Assembly (NCBI GenBank): GCA_002478745.1
Contig: DLQI01000121.1
Coordinates: forward strand, 1 to 55,987
Length of the DNA: 55,987 bases
Reading direction: 5' to 3'
DNA from: Rhodobacteraceae bacterium UBA7436
Lineage (GTDB): Bacteria; Pseudomonadota; Alphaproteobacteria; Rhodobacterales; Rhodobacteraceae
In this document: piece after piece, positions 16,850 to 25,748 of the stretch
Layout of the letters: each line of letters begins with the position of its first letter
Position numbering within the stretch: the stretch's first letter is position 1
The notes under the pieces: model-generated
Seen by the model: the letters and a program-made list of their open reading frames with translations, nothing else
What the model was told of the DNA's origin: nothing
Databases searched by the model: none
Made by a program: the position numbers and the translations under genes

Positions 16850-17745
16850 TTGAGGTCACCCTCGCCATCTTCATCATCCAAGGGCTCTTCATCATCGTCT
16901 TCATAGAAACAATCTTCACGTAGCTTGGCTTCACGATCACGATCAACACGAGCCACCAAAAGAATGGATATTTCGTACAGGCCATAAACAGCGACAAACA
17001 GAATAACTTGGGTGATAACATCTGGAGGCGTCACAACCGCGGCCAGTGTCAGAATGCCAACAACCGCATATTTGCGCACGCGACGTAGGCCATCGGCATC
17101 GATTAAACCAGCTTTGCCCATAAGCGTCAGAAGCACGGGCAATTGGAAGCAGAGGCCAAAAGCGACGATCAATTTCAATGTGATATCAAGCGTCTCGTTC
17201 ACCTTACCGTTAAACACGATATCAATGCCCGTCTTATTTTCAGAAATGTTCTCCGCCCCTGTTAGCAAAGGCGACAACATTGACGGAAGATCCGCAAAGC
17301 CTAGAAAAAAGCGCATCGCAAGCGGTGTTACGATTAAGTGGGCAAACATCGCCCCGATCATGAACAACGCGGGCGAAGCAACGATGAACGGTAAGAATGC
17401 AGATTTTTCATTGCGGTAGAGACCCGGTGCAACAAAGCGCCAAAGCTGTGTCGCAATCACCGGAAAACTCAAAGCAAGACCACCGACCATTGCAATCCGT
17501 AACAGCGTAAAGAAATACTCTTGAGGAGCTGTATATTGCATGACTGGATTAGGGTTACCCAATTCACGCATTGTTTTTTCGATTGGAAGTAAAAGGAAGT
17601 CCAGCAGGTAGCCTGCAAAGATAAAACAGAAAAGCATCGCAATAACGAAAGCCGCAACCGAGCGGATCAAACGCGAACGTAGTTCGGTAAGATGTTCAAT
17701 CAGCGGTGCGCTGCTTTCATCCATGTGGTCTTCAGCTTGGCTCAT
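16846..17745 (-). CDS. tatC: Sec-independent protein translocase TatC
   Basis: Multi-spanning receptor of the twin-arginine translocase that recognises RR signal peptides of folded proteins. The 299-aa protein has the N-terminal PLIEHLTELRSRL signature at about 13-25, six membrane segments and the FxxxVxxP-type cytoplasmic loops. The C-terminus carries an acidic tail (EDDDEEPLDDEDGEGD). Its start overlaps the tatB stop (ATGA). Tat is needed for many cofactor-containing periplasmic enzymes. Confidence 0.96.
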   Translation of the reverse strand: MSQAEDHMDESSAPLIEHLTELRSRLIRSVAAFVIAMLFCFIFAGYLLDFLLLPIEKTMRELGNPNPVMQYTAPQEYFFTLLRIAMVGGLALSFPVIATQLWRFVAPGLYRNEKSAFLPFIVASPALFMIGAMFAHLIVTPLAMRFFLGFADLPSMLSPLLTGAENISENKTGIDIVFNGKVNETLDITLKLIVAFGLCFQLPVLLTLMGKAGLIDADGLRRVRKYAVVGILTLAAVVTPPDVITQVILFVAVYGLYEISILLVARVDRDREAKLREDCFYEDDDEEPLDDEDGEGDLK

Positions 17746-18197
17746 GTTTCACTCTTTGGTGCGGGTTTCAGCGCGGCCTCAGCCTCATCAGCCTTGGCCA
17801 AGGCGGCTGCGGCCTCGTCTGCTTTGCGTGTCGCGGCAGCACGTGCAGTAGATGCTTGGATTTTTTTGGTCTGTTCGGCACGTTTCGCCGCCAACTTGCC
17901 TGTCTCGCTGTCAGGATCAATGTTCAGATCCTTTGTCGCATCGGCGGCCGCATCTTTAACGCTATCTAGGGCCGATCCAATCGGGTTGGTCGCCGTCTTA
18001 AGACTTTTTGAGATGTCGTTCATCCCAGACTCATCCACAGCCTTGTTCATAGCGAACTGAAATTCGCGCGCCATGCCACGGGCCTTACCAACAAATTGTC
18101 CCACATTACGGAACAACATCGGCAGATCCTTAGGACCAACAACAATAAGGGCGACGATGCCGATCACCAGCATCTCTACCCCGCCCATTCCAAACAT
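17742..18197 (-). CDS. tatB: Sec-independent protein translocase TatB
   Basis: Single-span subunit that forms the substrate-binding complex with TatC. The 151-aa protein begins MFGMGGVEMLVIGIVALIVV, with the conserved hinge GPKDLP and an amphipathic helix FRNVGQFVGKARGMAREFQ. The rest is an Ala/Lys/Glu-rich tail, longer than in TatA. It starts 3 bases after the tatA stop. Confidence 0.94.
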   Translation of the reverse strand: MFGMGGVEMLVIGIVALIVVGPKDLPMLFRNVGQFVGKARGMAREFQFAMNKAVDESGMNDISKSLKTATNPIGSALDSVKDAAADATKDLNIDPDSETGKLAAKRAEQTKKIQASTARAAATRKADEAAAALAKADEAEAALKPAPKSET

Positions 18198-18200
18198 GGC

Positions 18201-18422
18201 TTAAACCTTGTCTTCTTTGTCAGATTCAGGCGTCACGTCTTTGATGGTCTCAGCAACGTCAGCTGCTTCGTCTTCCATCTCTTTGGTGCCTTCAGAAATG
18301 CCTTTCTTGAATGATGTGATGCCTTTACCGACTTCACCCATCAACGAGCTGATCTTGCCGCGCCCAAAAAGCACCAACACAACAACAGCGATTAGCAATA
18401 CTTGCCAAGGTCCTAGTGACAT
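18201..18422 (-). CDS. tatA: Sec-independent protein translocase TatA
   Basis: Pore-forming subunit of the Tat system. With the start at ATG 18422 the product is 73 aa: a membrane helix (WQVLLIAVVVLVLFGRGK), the FGRGKI hinge, the amphipathic LMGEVGKGITSFKKGI helix, then an acidic tail. The frame stays open 16 codons upstream, but that extension is basic and unlike TatA. First gene of tatA-tatB-tatC-DUF815; the 218-base divergent gap upstream (18423-18640) must hold its promoter. Confidence 0.94.
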   Translation of the reverse strand: MSLGPWQVLLIAVVVLVLFGRGKISSLMGEVGKGITSFKKGISEGTKEMEDEAADVAETIKDVTPESDKEDKV

Positions 18423-18572
18423 AACGTGTCTCCTATTTTTATGTCTCGTACGCTCAACGGCGCACCTCATTCATTAATTTCCTTTCTAGTCAGCAAATTG
18501 GGCAGGGAAAAGCGAGAATAGGCATTTCGCCCAAGATCCGGTTAGCAATTATGCCATGAAATAGTCAAACAC

Positions 18573-18604
18573 AACACAACTGACAGGTTTATGTCAGTTG
18601 TGTT
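18573..18604. promoter_or_regulatory. 32-bp palindrome, probable operator of the WYL regulator
   Basis: AACACAACTGACA at 18573-18585 is exactly inverted at 18592-18604, with a 6-base centre GGTTTA. It lies 36 bases before the start of the WYL regulator gene and 150 bases before tatA. A long, perfect, symmetric site in a divergent intergenic region fits a dimeric repressor controlling its own promoter. It could alternatively form a hairpin, but no T-run follows. The regulatory role is inference. Confidence 0.6.
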
Positions 18605-18640
18605 CTTTGCTAGGATGGCTGCACGGAAAAAAGGTAAAGC

Positions 18641-19306
18641 ATGCAAAAATCCGAGCGCCTATTTGAAATAATGCAAATGTTGCGAGGTGGTGCGTTGCTT
18701 CGCGCTTCTGATATTGCCAGTGCTATGGATGTATCGGTGCGCACGATCTACCGCGATATAGATCAGCTAACCGCATCCGGCGTACCCATCGAAGGGTCGC
18801 GCGGCATTGGGTATCGCACGTTGGACGTCACCACGCTGCCCCCAATAACGCTGACACAAGCTGAACTTGAGGTTTTGAACCTAGGATTGGCAATTGTTGT
18901 TGAAGCCGCCGACCCAAACTTTCGCGCAGCAGCGCAAAGCCTCGCCGAAAAATTGGACAATGCTCTCCCAGAACGCAGCGTTGATTCAGCAGAGGCATGG
19001 AAGTTTGCACGTTCCCCCTTTGCAGACGCAGCACGCGGGTTCTCATCCATGCCTTTGATCCGTGCGGCAATTAAGGCCAAGCAGAAGCTACAGATAACCT
19101 ACAATTCTAAGGGTGATAGGGTAACCACACGCACTGTTCGCCCGCTACAGATCGACTATTGGGGCCGTGTCTGGACATTGACCGCATGGTGCGAACGCAA
19201 ATCAGCATTCCGCGTCTTCCGAACTGATCTCATTCAAACAGCAGAAGCGCGGCCTGAAATGTTCGTTGATGAAGTTGGAAAACGCTTAAGTGATTACAAA
19301 CCTTAG
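18641..19306 (+). CDS. YafY-type transcriptional regulator with HTH and WYL domains
   Basis: A 221-aa DNA-binding regulator. The N-terminal winged HTH (about 1-60) contains RASDIASAMDVSVRTIYRDIDQLTASG, and the WYL domain covers about 130-205 (QKLQITYNSKGD, RPLQIDYWGRVWTLTAWC). WYL domains usually sense small molecules or nucleic acid. A perfect palindrome lies just upstream, suggesting autoregulation. The next gene is convergent and ends 3 bases before this one does, so the two 3' ends overlap slightly. Confidence 0.9.
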   Translation: MQKSERLFEIMQMLRGGALLRASDIASAMDVSVRTIYRDIDQLTASGVPIEGSRGIGYRTLDVTTLPPITLTQAELEVLNLGLAIVVEAADPNFRAAAQSLAEKLDNALPERSVDSAEAWKFARSPFADAARGFSSMPLIRAAIKAKQKLQITYNSKGDRVTTRTVRPLQIDYWGRVWTLTAWCERKSAFRVFRTDLIQTAEARPEMFVDEVGKRLSDYKP

Positions 19307-19677
19307 CTTTTCAGCTTCCAACCTTTTTGTGGCGGCAAAAACGCTTCCACAGCTGCCTGTGCAATAACAATGGTATCACTGCCATTTTCAGCAACAACGT
19401 TCATGCCGCCAAACACGGCGGTTACTTCGGCGCGCCCGCGTGGCAGTTTGGCAACCAACGTATCGACATCAACTTTGTCAGGCTCTTGAACCCCAACCGT
19501 AACCTGAACACGCATTGCGTCGTGGGACATTTCAAGCGCACCAAACAACGGCAATGATGAGTGGCGGAATGCATCCTCAATCGCACGCGCACAGGCCTTG
19601 GTGTAATCCTTACCGTGCAAATCGTTGCCCATGCCCATTTCGATAATAATACGCTGTTCTTGAACACTATCAGTCAT
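19303..19677 (-). CDS. Lin0512 family protein, second copy
   Basis: A 124-aa protein of the Lin0512 family (unknown function), recognisable by EMGMGNDLHGKDYTKACARAI near the N-terminus and the KVDVDTLVAKLPRGRAEVTAVFGGM region. The start at ATG 19677 overlaps the stop of the preceding paralogue by 8 bases. The two neighbours are clearly homologous but diverged, which suggests a heteromeric pair. The 3' end overlaps the convergent WYL gene by 4 bases. Confidence 0.8.
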   Translation of the reverse strand: MTDSVQEQRIIIEMGMGNDLHGKDYTKACARAIEDAFRHSSLPLFGALEMSHDAMRVQVTVGVQEPDKVDVDTLVAKLPRGRAEVTAVFGGMNVVAENGSDTIVIAQAAVEAFLPPQKGWKLKS

Positions 19678-20017
19678 CCGAACGCTCCATATCAAAGGCG
19701 ACAGACAAGGCAACGTTTGCCATAATTGTCGGGTTTCCGGTGCCTTCAGGGCGCGCTACATCTAAACCGCCTTTGTGAACCTTGAACGTCGTCTTGCCGT
19801 ATGGGAACACCTCGGCCACAGCTTTCACGTCGACCTCTTCGGGTTTCTGAACCGCAATCTCGACAGTGATCTGCATGGCATCTTTTGGGAAATCAAACAG
19901 CTCCGCCAAATTGATCGAATTGTGCCACAGCGCATCTTGGACCGCACGCTTTGCAGCTTGGGTATAGTCCCCACGGCGCAGCGATGTGCCCATTCCAAAT
20001 TCTGTCAAAAGTCGCAT
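19670..20017 (-). CDS. Lin0512 family protein, first copy
   Basis: A 115-aa paralogue of the following gene. The aligned segments are TEFGMGTSLRRGDYTQAAKRA here and EMGMGNDLHGKDYTKACARA there; EEVDVKAVAEVFPYGKTTFKVHKGGLDV corresponds to the central block. ATG 20017 is preferred; a GTG one codon earlier overlaps the ABC ATPase stop (GTGA). Function unknown; its position suggests a job tied to the ABC ATPase. Confidence 0.8.
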   Translation of the reverse strand: MRLLTEFGMGTSLRRGDYTQAAKRAVQDALWHNSINLAELFDFPKDAMQITVEIAVQKPEEVDVKAVAEVFPYGKTTFKVHKGGLDVARPEGTGNPTIMANVALSVAFDMERSDD

Positions 20018-21117
20018 CACTCAACCTCATCCGCTTGAAATACAAAACATCTGTCGCGTGGCACGGTCAACCACATCACAGTTCCAACTTTGGGTAAGAA
20101 AACATTGGGCACGGTGGCCTTCATCAAGGTTCCATCGTGATCCAATCGAAATTCCACAAGGCTTTCGTTACCCATGAATCTTGCGCGTTCAACAACAGCC
20201 CGCGCAGCGGTTCCATCGGCAGGCGTTGGCTTTGGCCCCTCGCCCGCTCGGTCAAAATCGATCCGCAGGTGCTGTGGACGAAAGGTGATATCAACCTTTG
20301 TTCCGTCAGGCATCCCAGGCGCTAAGAACCGACCAAAGGGGGTCACTGCCAATGCGCCTTCGACAGTGGCGTTAAGCATGTTAGCATCGCTAAAGAACGC
20401 AACAGATGCACGATCCAGCGGTCGTGTGTAAACGTTGTAGGGTGCCCCTTGCTGCACGATCTTGCCATTGCGCATCAATGCGATCTCATCGGCCATACGC
20501 ATCGCTTCATACGGTTCATGCGTTACAAGAAGCACCGCAGTATCTTCCTCTTTCAGAATACTCAGCGTTTCATCACGAATGCCATCCCGCAGGCGGTTAT
20601 CTAAGCCAGAGAATGGTTCATCCATTAGCATAATGCGTGGTCGTGGAGCCAAGGCGCGAGCCAAAGCAACACGTTGTTGTTCACCGCCAGATAGCTGATG
20701 CGGGTACCCGTCAATGAACTGTGAAAGCCCCACACGGGAAAGCAATTCCTCGACGCGCGTGCGCTTGTCGGCCTTCGATCCGGTCAGCCCGTAGGCGACG
20801 TTGTCGGCCACGCTAAGATGGGGAAACAATGCAAAATCTTGAAACATCAGGCCAATTTCACGCCGTTCAGGCGGCACTCGCATGACTGTGTCGCAAATCA
20901 GTTTGCCATCTACGTAAATTTCGCCGCTGTCTTGCATCTCGACGCCAGCAATCATCCGCAAAGTGGTAGACTTACCACAACCAGACGGACCAAGCAGGCA
21001 AGTCACCTGCCCAGGCATAATCTTTAGAGAAACATCATCAACAACTGCGCGGCCATCAAAGCTGCGGCGCAAGTTACGGATTTCCAGCCGTGGCGTGTGA
21101 TCATTCGAAGTGCTCAA
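20017..21117 (-). CDS. FbpC/PotA-like ABC transporter ATP-binding protein
   Basis: A 366-aa import-type ATPase. Walker A is GPSGCGKST at 43-51, the Q-loop is FQDFALFPHLSV, the signature is LSGGEQQRVALARAL and Walker B is IMLMDEPFSGLD; a TOBE-like domain fills about 280-366 (TFRPQHLRIDF, RARFMGNESLVEF). This architecture is typical of iron, spermidine, sulfate or sugar importers, but no permease or binding protein lies nearby. It is the first of three overlapping genes with the two Lin0512 paralogues; the symporter gene ends 46 bases upstream on the same strand. Confidence 0.85.
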   Translation of the reverse strand: MSTSNDHTPRLEIRNLRRSFDGRAVVDDVSLKIMPGQVTCLLGPSGCGKSTTLRMIAGVEMQDSGEIYVDGKLICDTVMRVPPERREIGLMFQDFALFPHLSVADNVAYGLTGSKADKRTRVEELLSRVGLSQFIDGYPHQLSGGEQQRVALARALAPRPRIMLMDEPFSGLDNRLRDGIRDETLSILKEEDTAVLLVTHEPYEAMRMADEIALMRNGKIVQQGAPYNVYTRPLDRASVAFFSDANMLNATVEGALAVTPFGRFLAPGMPDGTKVDITFRPQHLRIDFDRAGEGPKPTPADGTAARAVVERARFMGNESLVEFRLDHDGTLMKATVPNVFLPKVGTVMWLTVPRDRCFVFQADEVE

Positions 21118-21163
21118 CGGTGCAGCCTTTATTATCCGATGAAAAGGGTCGGATTAGCAGCTA

Positions 21164-22522
21164 TCAGCCCTTCCGCGCCCCCGCAAGCACTGCAGTAAAA
21201 CCAACAACCAAAACAACAATACAAATCACTAGCAACTGTTCGTATTTGTGGCCTTCAGGAAGGATGCTTGCGATGCTGGGCCAAGCGCGACCAAAATAGG
21301 CAAATGCGCCTAGAATGGCCGATGTAAACGCCACAAGATATGACCAAAGTGCGATTTGACGCCCCATAACCAATCCAACTATCAAGACAGGTGATAGAAA
21401 CATAGATGCAGTTCCTGAAACGGCGACAGCATCAAACAGCGTCTTATTGCCCCACAGTGTTAAAACACCACCTGCCAACATAAAGACAACCATCACGGCG
21501 CGTCCGCCATTGAGGCTGCGCGGCGCTAGGCGTAGTTCGTCAACAACCAACCGTGCCGCAGACGCAAGTGCGCTGTCCAAAGTGCTGAGTGCTGACACCA
21601 ACAGCGACACCATCAACAATACAAATACCCACGCAGGGAACATGGTGCTCCACGTGCCTATCAATTCACCTTCATATTCGGCACCTGTCAGACTGGCTTG
21701 GATGCCAAAGAACCCAAATCCAATGATGCACAGTGTTGAAATCCAAAAAGCATGCAGGAAAGAGCGGCGTGTTGTCTCTTTGTCCGCAATAAATCCACGG
21801 TCCATCATCACAGGATCATGTGCCGGATAGGAAAACACCTGAAGCGCGGCAACAACCAGTAAAACCCAACCATTATATGGTCCAGAAGTGCCCGGAGCTG
21901 TCAAAACTGCACCCGGATTGAAATCAGGACCCGCGACCAACGCGATGAACGCCGCACCAAATGCGACAAGGAACAAAGTCATCTGAACGACGTCCGTGCG
22001 CAGCGCAGCACTCATGCCACCCCATGCGGAATAGGCAAAACCCAAAACAGCAACGATAAGTATCGCCGATGTACCAGATCCACCTAGCACAGCGGCTGCA
22101 ATCAACCCGACGACCAATAGGTTGGCAAAAACTTCGGAAAGAAGGCGCAAACCAATGACCACATTATAGGTTGTTGTTCCTGCTTTGCCAAAGCGCGCCC
22201 CAAGCCAATCTTGAACCGACGTTGCCCCACCCTCGCGCAAACGCAAGACAATGAACCCACCAGTTAGGAATGAAGCGTAATACCCCGCGTAAGCCAGAGT
22301 GCCCGCGATTCCGTAAAAGTACCCCAAGATGGCCGCATTCATGAGGCTTCGCGCAAAAATCCAAGTTGTCACTTGGCTCAAGACTAAAACCCAAAGACCA
22401 GGTGCGCCGCCATTTTCAGACATACCACCAAAGAAACCATCGACTGTTGCACGACGCGGTGCAGCAAAAAGACTAGCGATTACAACAAATGCAAAAATAA
22501 CGATAAGGGCTGTGGCTTGCAT
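21164..22522 (-). CDS. Sodium:solute symporter family protein
   Basis: A 452-aa membrane protein of the SSS family with about 12-13 hydrophobic segments. Family features are the early GLWVLVLSQVTTWIFARSLM region, SAWGGMSAALRTDVVQM, and the LLVSALSTLDSALASAARLVVDE stretch that provides sodium-site serines and threonines. Start ATG 22522 has GAGGA six bases upstream, so five further in-frame codons are left out. Substrate unknown. It precedes the ABC ATPase/Lin0512 genes on the same strand. Confidence 0.85.
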   Translation of the reverse strand: MQATALIVIFAFVVIASLFAAPRRATVDGFFGGMSENGGAPGLWVLVLSQVTTWIFARSLMNAAILGYFYGIAGTLAYAGYYASFLTGGFIVLRLREGGATSVQDWLGARFGKAGTTTYNVVIGLRLLSEVFANLLVVGLIAAAVLGGSGTSAILIVAVLGFAYSAWGGMSAALRTDVVQMTLFLVAFGAAFIALVAGPDFNPGAVLTAPGTSGPYNGWVLLVVAALQVFSYPAHDPVMMDRGFIADKETTRRSFLHAFWISTLCIIGFGFFGIQASLTGAEYEGELIGTWSTMFPAWVFVLLMVSLLVSALSTLDSALASAARLVVDELRLAPRSLNGGRAVMVVFMLAGGVLTLWGNKTLFDAVAVSGTASMFLSPVLIVGLVMGRQIALWSYLVAFTSAILGAFAYFGRAWPSIASILPEGHKYEQLLVICIVVLVVGFTAVLAGARKG

Positions 22523-22612
22523 GATTTCCTCGGGCAAATAATTCGTGATCGCTCTAACAGCCTCGTAACATTCGCGCCACTACCGAAGTGCAACACACTG
22601 CAATGTGATGTG

Positions 22613-23746
22613 TTAATTGGAGGTCAGCTGGAAATCCAAAACCGTATGATCGACACCGTTGACCTGAATTGTGATGCGATGCGCGCCTTCAAACAAAGTA
22701 AAGGTGGTCGCATCCGCCTTCAATTTATGTGCCTTTTTCAGGTTCAGCGGGGCATCTGGCCCAACCTTACCCTGCTTGAGTTTGAATACCTTTTCAGCAC
22801 GTTTGCCATCAGCACGCGCAAATTCGATCCGATAATCGACAAGCACAGGGCATTGCGTTTGTGCAGAAATCGTAATCTCAAATGAAACTGCATCCCCCAT
22901 CATCACAACAGGAGTGAGTATTTGTGCATCGACAGAAATCGGCACGTGCCTACTGTAACCCAACAACTCTAGCGCGCCCATATGCCCCTGTTTTACAAGG
23001 GTCCGAAGGCTGTGGCGGGTCATCCAATCCAGCTCTTTAACCGATTGGCGGCCCTGTTTTTTCCAATCAACCAGTAGCGAAACAACTGTGTCGGCATTAA
23101 TCTTAGATATGTCATTCATGTGGTTTGCGACTGAACGGGTTACAAACCGCGCAATGTCCGCATGCAACGCATTCAAAAATGGAATGGTTTGCTCTTGCGT
23201 CAAGGCAACCGACTTAGCCCAAGGCAAACGTGGCCGTGTCCCCTCGCTCACCAAACGACGCACATGATAGTTTTCATCCTGCGCCCACACAGCAAGACGT
23301 GCCAACGTTTCATCGGGCCAACGATTCAAGAATGGTCTGATGTAAAATTCCATCGAAAAGCGCTTTGTCGCTTCATACAATAGATCAAGGGAACGTTCAC
23401 GGTGGTCTTCAAGTCCGTGCCGCACAGCCAAAATACCGGGAACCGCGTGGATAAAATGGCCAAAGTCGTCATCACTCAAGGTTGGGTTCAACATCTTAGG
23501 CATCGCCGCCTCAAGTTGATCCGCCATTGTTGGAAAATCAGACGCAAGCTGCGTTTCCATGCAATCTGCCATCCATTCAAGACGCTGCAGCAGCTCGCGA
23601 TCAGCAAAGCCCGCTAAGGCTTCGCTCTCAAAACGCGTTCCATCAAAGGATGGGATGCCAGCGCCAAATTCCTGCGCTAGCCGCCCAATCGTCTCTGGGT
23701 TAAACAGATGGTCCTTTAACGAGAACCGTTCTTTTGGCGTTGCCAT
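22613..23746 (-). CDS. AlkD-like DNA alkylation repair protein with C-terminal beta domain
   Basis: A 377-aa protein. The N-terminal two thirds are helical (HEAT-like repeats) with the family signature WAQDENYHVRRLVSEGTRPRLPW; the last 110 residues are beta-strand-like (ISVDAQILTPVVMMGDAVSFEITIS...). AlkD-type enzymes excise alkylated bases. The start at ATG 23746 is two bases after the stop of the SDR gene, so translation is coupled; an upstream in-frame extension lies within the SDR gene and is rejected. Substrate and the role of the beta domain are unknown. Confidence 0.82.
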   Translation of the reverse strand: MATPKERFSLKDHLFNPETIGRLAQEFGAGIPSFDGTRFESEALAGFADRELLQRLEWMADCMETQLASDFPTMADQLEAAMPKMLNPTLSDDDFGHFIHAVPGILAVRHGLEDHRERSLDLLYEATKRFSMEFYIRPFLNRWPDETLARLAVWAQDENYHVRRLVSEGTRPRLPWAKSVALTQEQTIPFLNALHADIARFVTRSVANHMNDISKINADTVVSLLVDWKKQGRQSVKELDWMTRHSLRTLVKQGHMGALELLGYSRHVPISVDAQILTPVVMMGDAVSFEITISAQTQCPVLVDYRIEFARADGKRAEKVFKLKQGKVGPDAPLNLKKAHKLKADATTFTLFEGAHRITIQVNGVDHTVLDFQLTSN

Positions 23747-23748
23747 GG

Positions 23749-24528
23749 TTAGAGAGTTGCGTTCGTCGCGCCGCCATCCATCAGCAAGTTTTGCCCAACA
23801 ATAAATCCAGCATGCTGGCTGCACAAAAATGCACAAGCGGCACCAAATTCAGCGGCCGAACCATAACGACCTGCGGGAATCGTAGCGGCGCGTTCTGCAC
23901 GTGCTTCTTCCATCGTGATCCCTTTTGCATTGATAACACCCGTATCAAGTGCAATTGCGCGATCAGTGTCGTGAATACCCGGCAAAAGATTGTTGATATT
24001 GACGCCGTGGCCAGCAACTTGGCGCGAAGTGCCTGCGACATAACCGGTCAAACCTGCGCGTGCAGAATTGGATAATCCCAACACAGCAATCGGTGCTTTG
24101 ACCGACTGTGACGTGATATTAACTACCCGCCCCCAGCCACGGTCCATCATTCCCGGCAATAGCGCTTTCATCAATGTGATCGGTGTCAGCATATTGGCAT
24201 CAATGGCTTTGATGAAATCATCACGGGTCCAATCAGACCACATACCAGGAGGTGGCCCACCTGCGTTTGTGACAAGAATATCAACACCTTGCGCAGCGGC
24301 AAGAACCGCTTCCTGACCTTCAGGCGTAGTCACGTCGGTGGCAACAGTAACAACTTCTACACCGTATTCGGCACGAATAGCGGCTGCTGAGGCTTCCAAT
24401 GCTTCTGAACCACGTGCGTTCATCACAAGGTTTACGCCAGCCGCAGCAAGCTGCTGCGCACAGCCCAAACCCAAACCTTTTGATGATGCACAGACCAGTG
24501 CCCGTTTACCCGAAATTCCTAAATCCAT
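23749..24528 (-). CDS. Atypical SDR family protein lacking the YxxxK catalytic pair
   Basis: A 259-aa Rossmann-fold protein. The cofactor motif is altered but recognisable (CASSKGLGLG at 13-22), and NNAG is represented by TNAGGPPPG. The expected catalytic serine is S140 (NITSQS), but the YxxxK position reads S153-N-S-A-R157. This substitution recurs in one SDR subgroup, whose activity is unclear. The C-terminus is normal (GRYGSAAEFGAACAFLCS...GQNLLMDGG). Start ATG 24528 has GGGACGG upstream. It forms a two-gene unit with the AlkD-like gene. Confidence 0.85.
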   Translation of the reverse strand: MDLGISGKRALVCASSKGLGLGCAQQLAAAGVNLVMNARGSEALEASAAAIRAEYGVEVVTVATDVTTPEGQEAVLAAAQGVDILVTNAGGPPPGMWSDWTRDDFIKAIDANMLTPITLMKALLPGMMDRGWGRVVNITSQSVKAPIAVLGLSNSARAGLTGYVAGTSRQVAGHGVNINNLLPGIHDTDRAIALDTGVINAKGITMEEARAERAATIPAGRYGSAAEFGAACAFLCSQHAGFIVGQNLLMDGGATNATL

Positions 24529-24665
24529 GATCCGTCCCTTTTTCAATTTGATATAGCACTAACACCGTCAGTCCTCTAAGCGCTAGCAAAAGAACTGCAA
24601 TTGACCTGATACCGCCACAGTCATAGTTTAGCCCACTATCATCGTCTCATCCTGAATGGTCCACA

Positions 24666-25688
24666 ATGCCTCAGTCAAAATCATCCACACTTGCTCCAGC
24701 GCAAACCCTGCCCGTCTACAAAAGTACCGATTTTTTGGTAATTGACGGCGCAAACTTGGATGACCCTTTGTCTTTTGCTGCAGAATTATTGCTGGATGAT
24801 GTTTACGAATTAGGCAAATCGATCGAGCCTGTTCGATTGGCCCTTCATGCGGTTTCAGAAATCAAATTCACTGTAGCGGAGGGCACTGAAATTGGGGCCG
24901 TTGGCTCTGCTTTGCACTTGGACAGTGCATTGACCTTTATGTCACCGGACGGACAAATAACAGACGCCTTAATTTTGGTCGAAGGCGACGACGAAGGCGA
25001 TATAAACGAGATTTATTTACTCCCTTTGTCCCCACTTGCAGCCCACACAAGCTATAGTCTTGTCGGGATCAATACAAAGACACCCGCACACACATTCGCC
25101 CAAGTTGCCTGCGTGAGTTTTTCTCGTGGAACTCACATTACGCTTGCCTCTGGCGAACAACGCCGCATTGAAGAGCTCAATGTTGGCGACCGCGTTTTAA
25201 CCCGCGATGACGGGCCGCAAAAAGTACAATGGATCGGACAGAACACGGTTCGGGCCGTGGGCGAATTTGCCCCGATTTGCATCAAGGCCGGTACACTTAA
25301 CAACGACAACGACCTTATCGTCAGTCCTGATCACCGCCTTTTCATCTATCAACGCTCGGATGAGTTGGGTGCAGGCCGTGCCGAGTTATTGGTCAAAGTG
25401 CGCTATCTCTTGAATGATGACACCGTATTCACTAAAGCTGGTGGATACGTCGATTACTTTCAGTTGCTCTTTGACAGCCATCAAATCATCTACGCTGAAG
25501 GTATAGCAGCAGAGTCCATGTTGATAGACAAGCGCACTAAACCCGTGTTGCCAGCACATATCGCTAAAGACATGGGTGATGTCATCCCTGGCCACTCGGA
25601 CAGACCGCATGCAGGTTTGGACGTTCAAGAAGGCCTACTGAATCGCCCGGATGCTGCCGCCATTTTGCGCCGCGCTTCAGCACGCTGA
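24666..25688 (+). CDS. Hint domain-containing protein
   Basis: A 340-aa protein. The C-terminal half carries a Hint (hedgehog/intein) module from about residue 150: SFSRGTHITLASGEQRRIEELNVGDRVLT, then the central SPDHRLFIY with the conserved histidine. Where a self-processing Hint domain has cysteine, this one has S151. The N-terminal half (about 20-145) resembles no domain I know. Roseobacters encode many such proteins, often secreted or surface-associated, but no signal peptide is visible. The 137-base gap upstream is divergent with the SDR gene. Confidence 0.8.
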   Translation: MPQSKSSTLAPAQTLPVYKSTDFLVIDGANLDDPLSFAAELLLDDVYELGKSIEPVRLALHAVSEIKFTVAEGTEIGAVGSALHLDSALTFMSPDGQITDALILVEGDDEGDINEIYLLPLSPLAAHTSYSLVGINTKTPAHTFAQVACVSFSRGTHITLASGEQRRIEELNVGDRVLTRDDGPQKVQWIGQNTVRAVGEFAPICIKAGTLNNDNDLIVSPDHRLFIYQRSDELGAGRAELLVKVRYLLNDDTVFTKAGGYVDYFQLLFDSHQIIYAEGIAAESMLIDKRTKPVLPAHIAKDMGDVIPGHSDRPHAGLDVQEGLLNRPDAAAILRRASAR

Positions 25689-25748
25689 CAAAACTATCCT
25701 GACTCGCACCGCTTGCGCGACCAGACCCCTCAATCTATAGGGGCTGAT

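Noticed and set aside
25113..25560. An intein inside the Hint-domain protein
   Set aside because: There is no C-terminal splice motif and no interrupted host protein around it.
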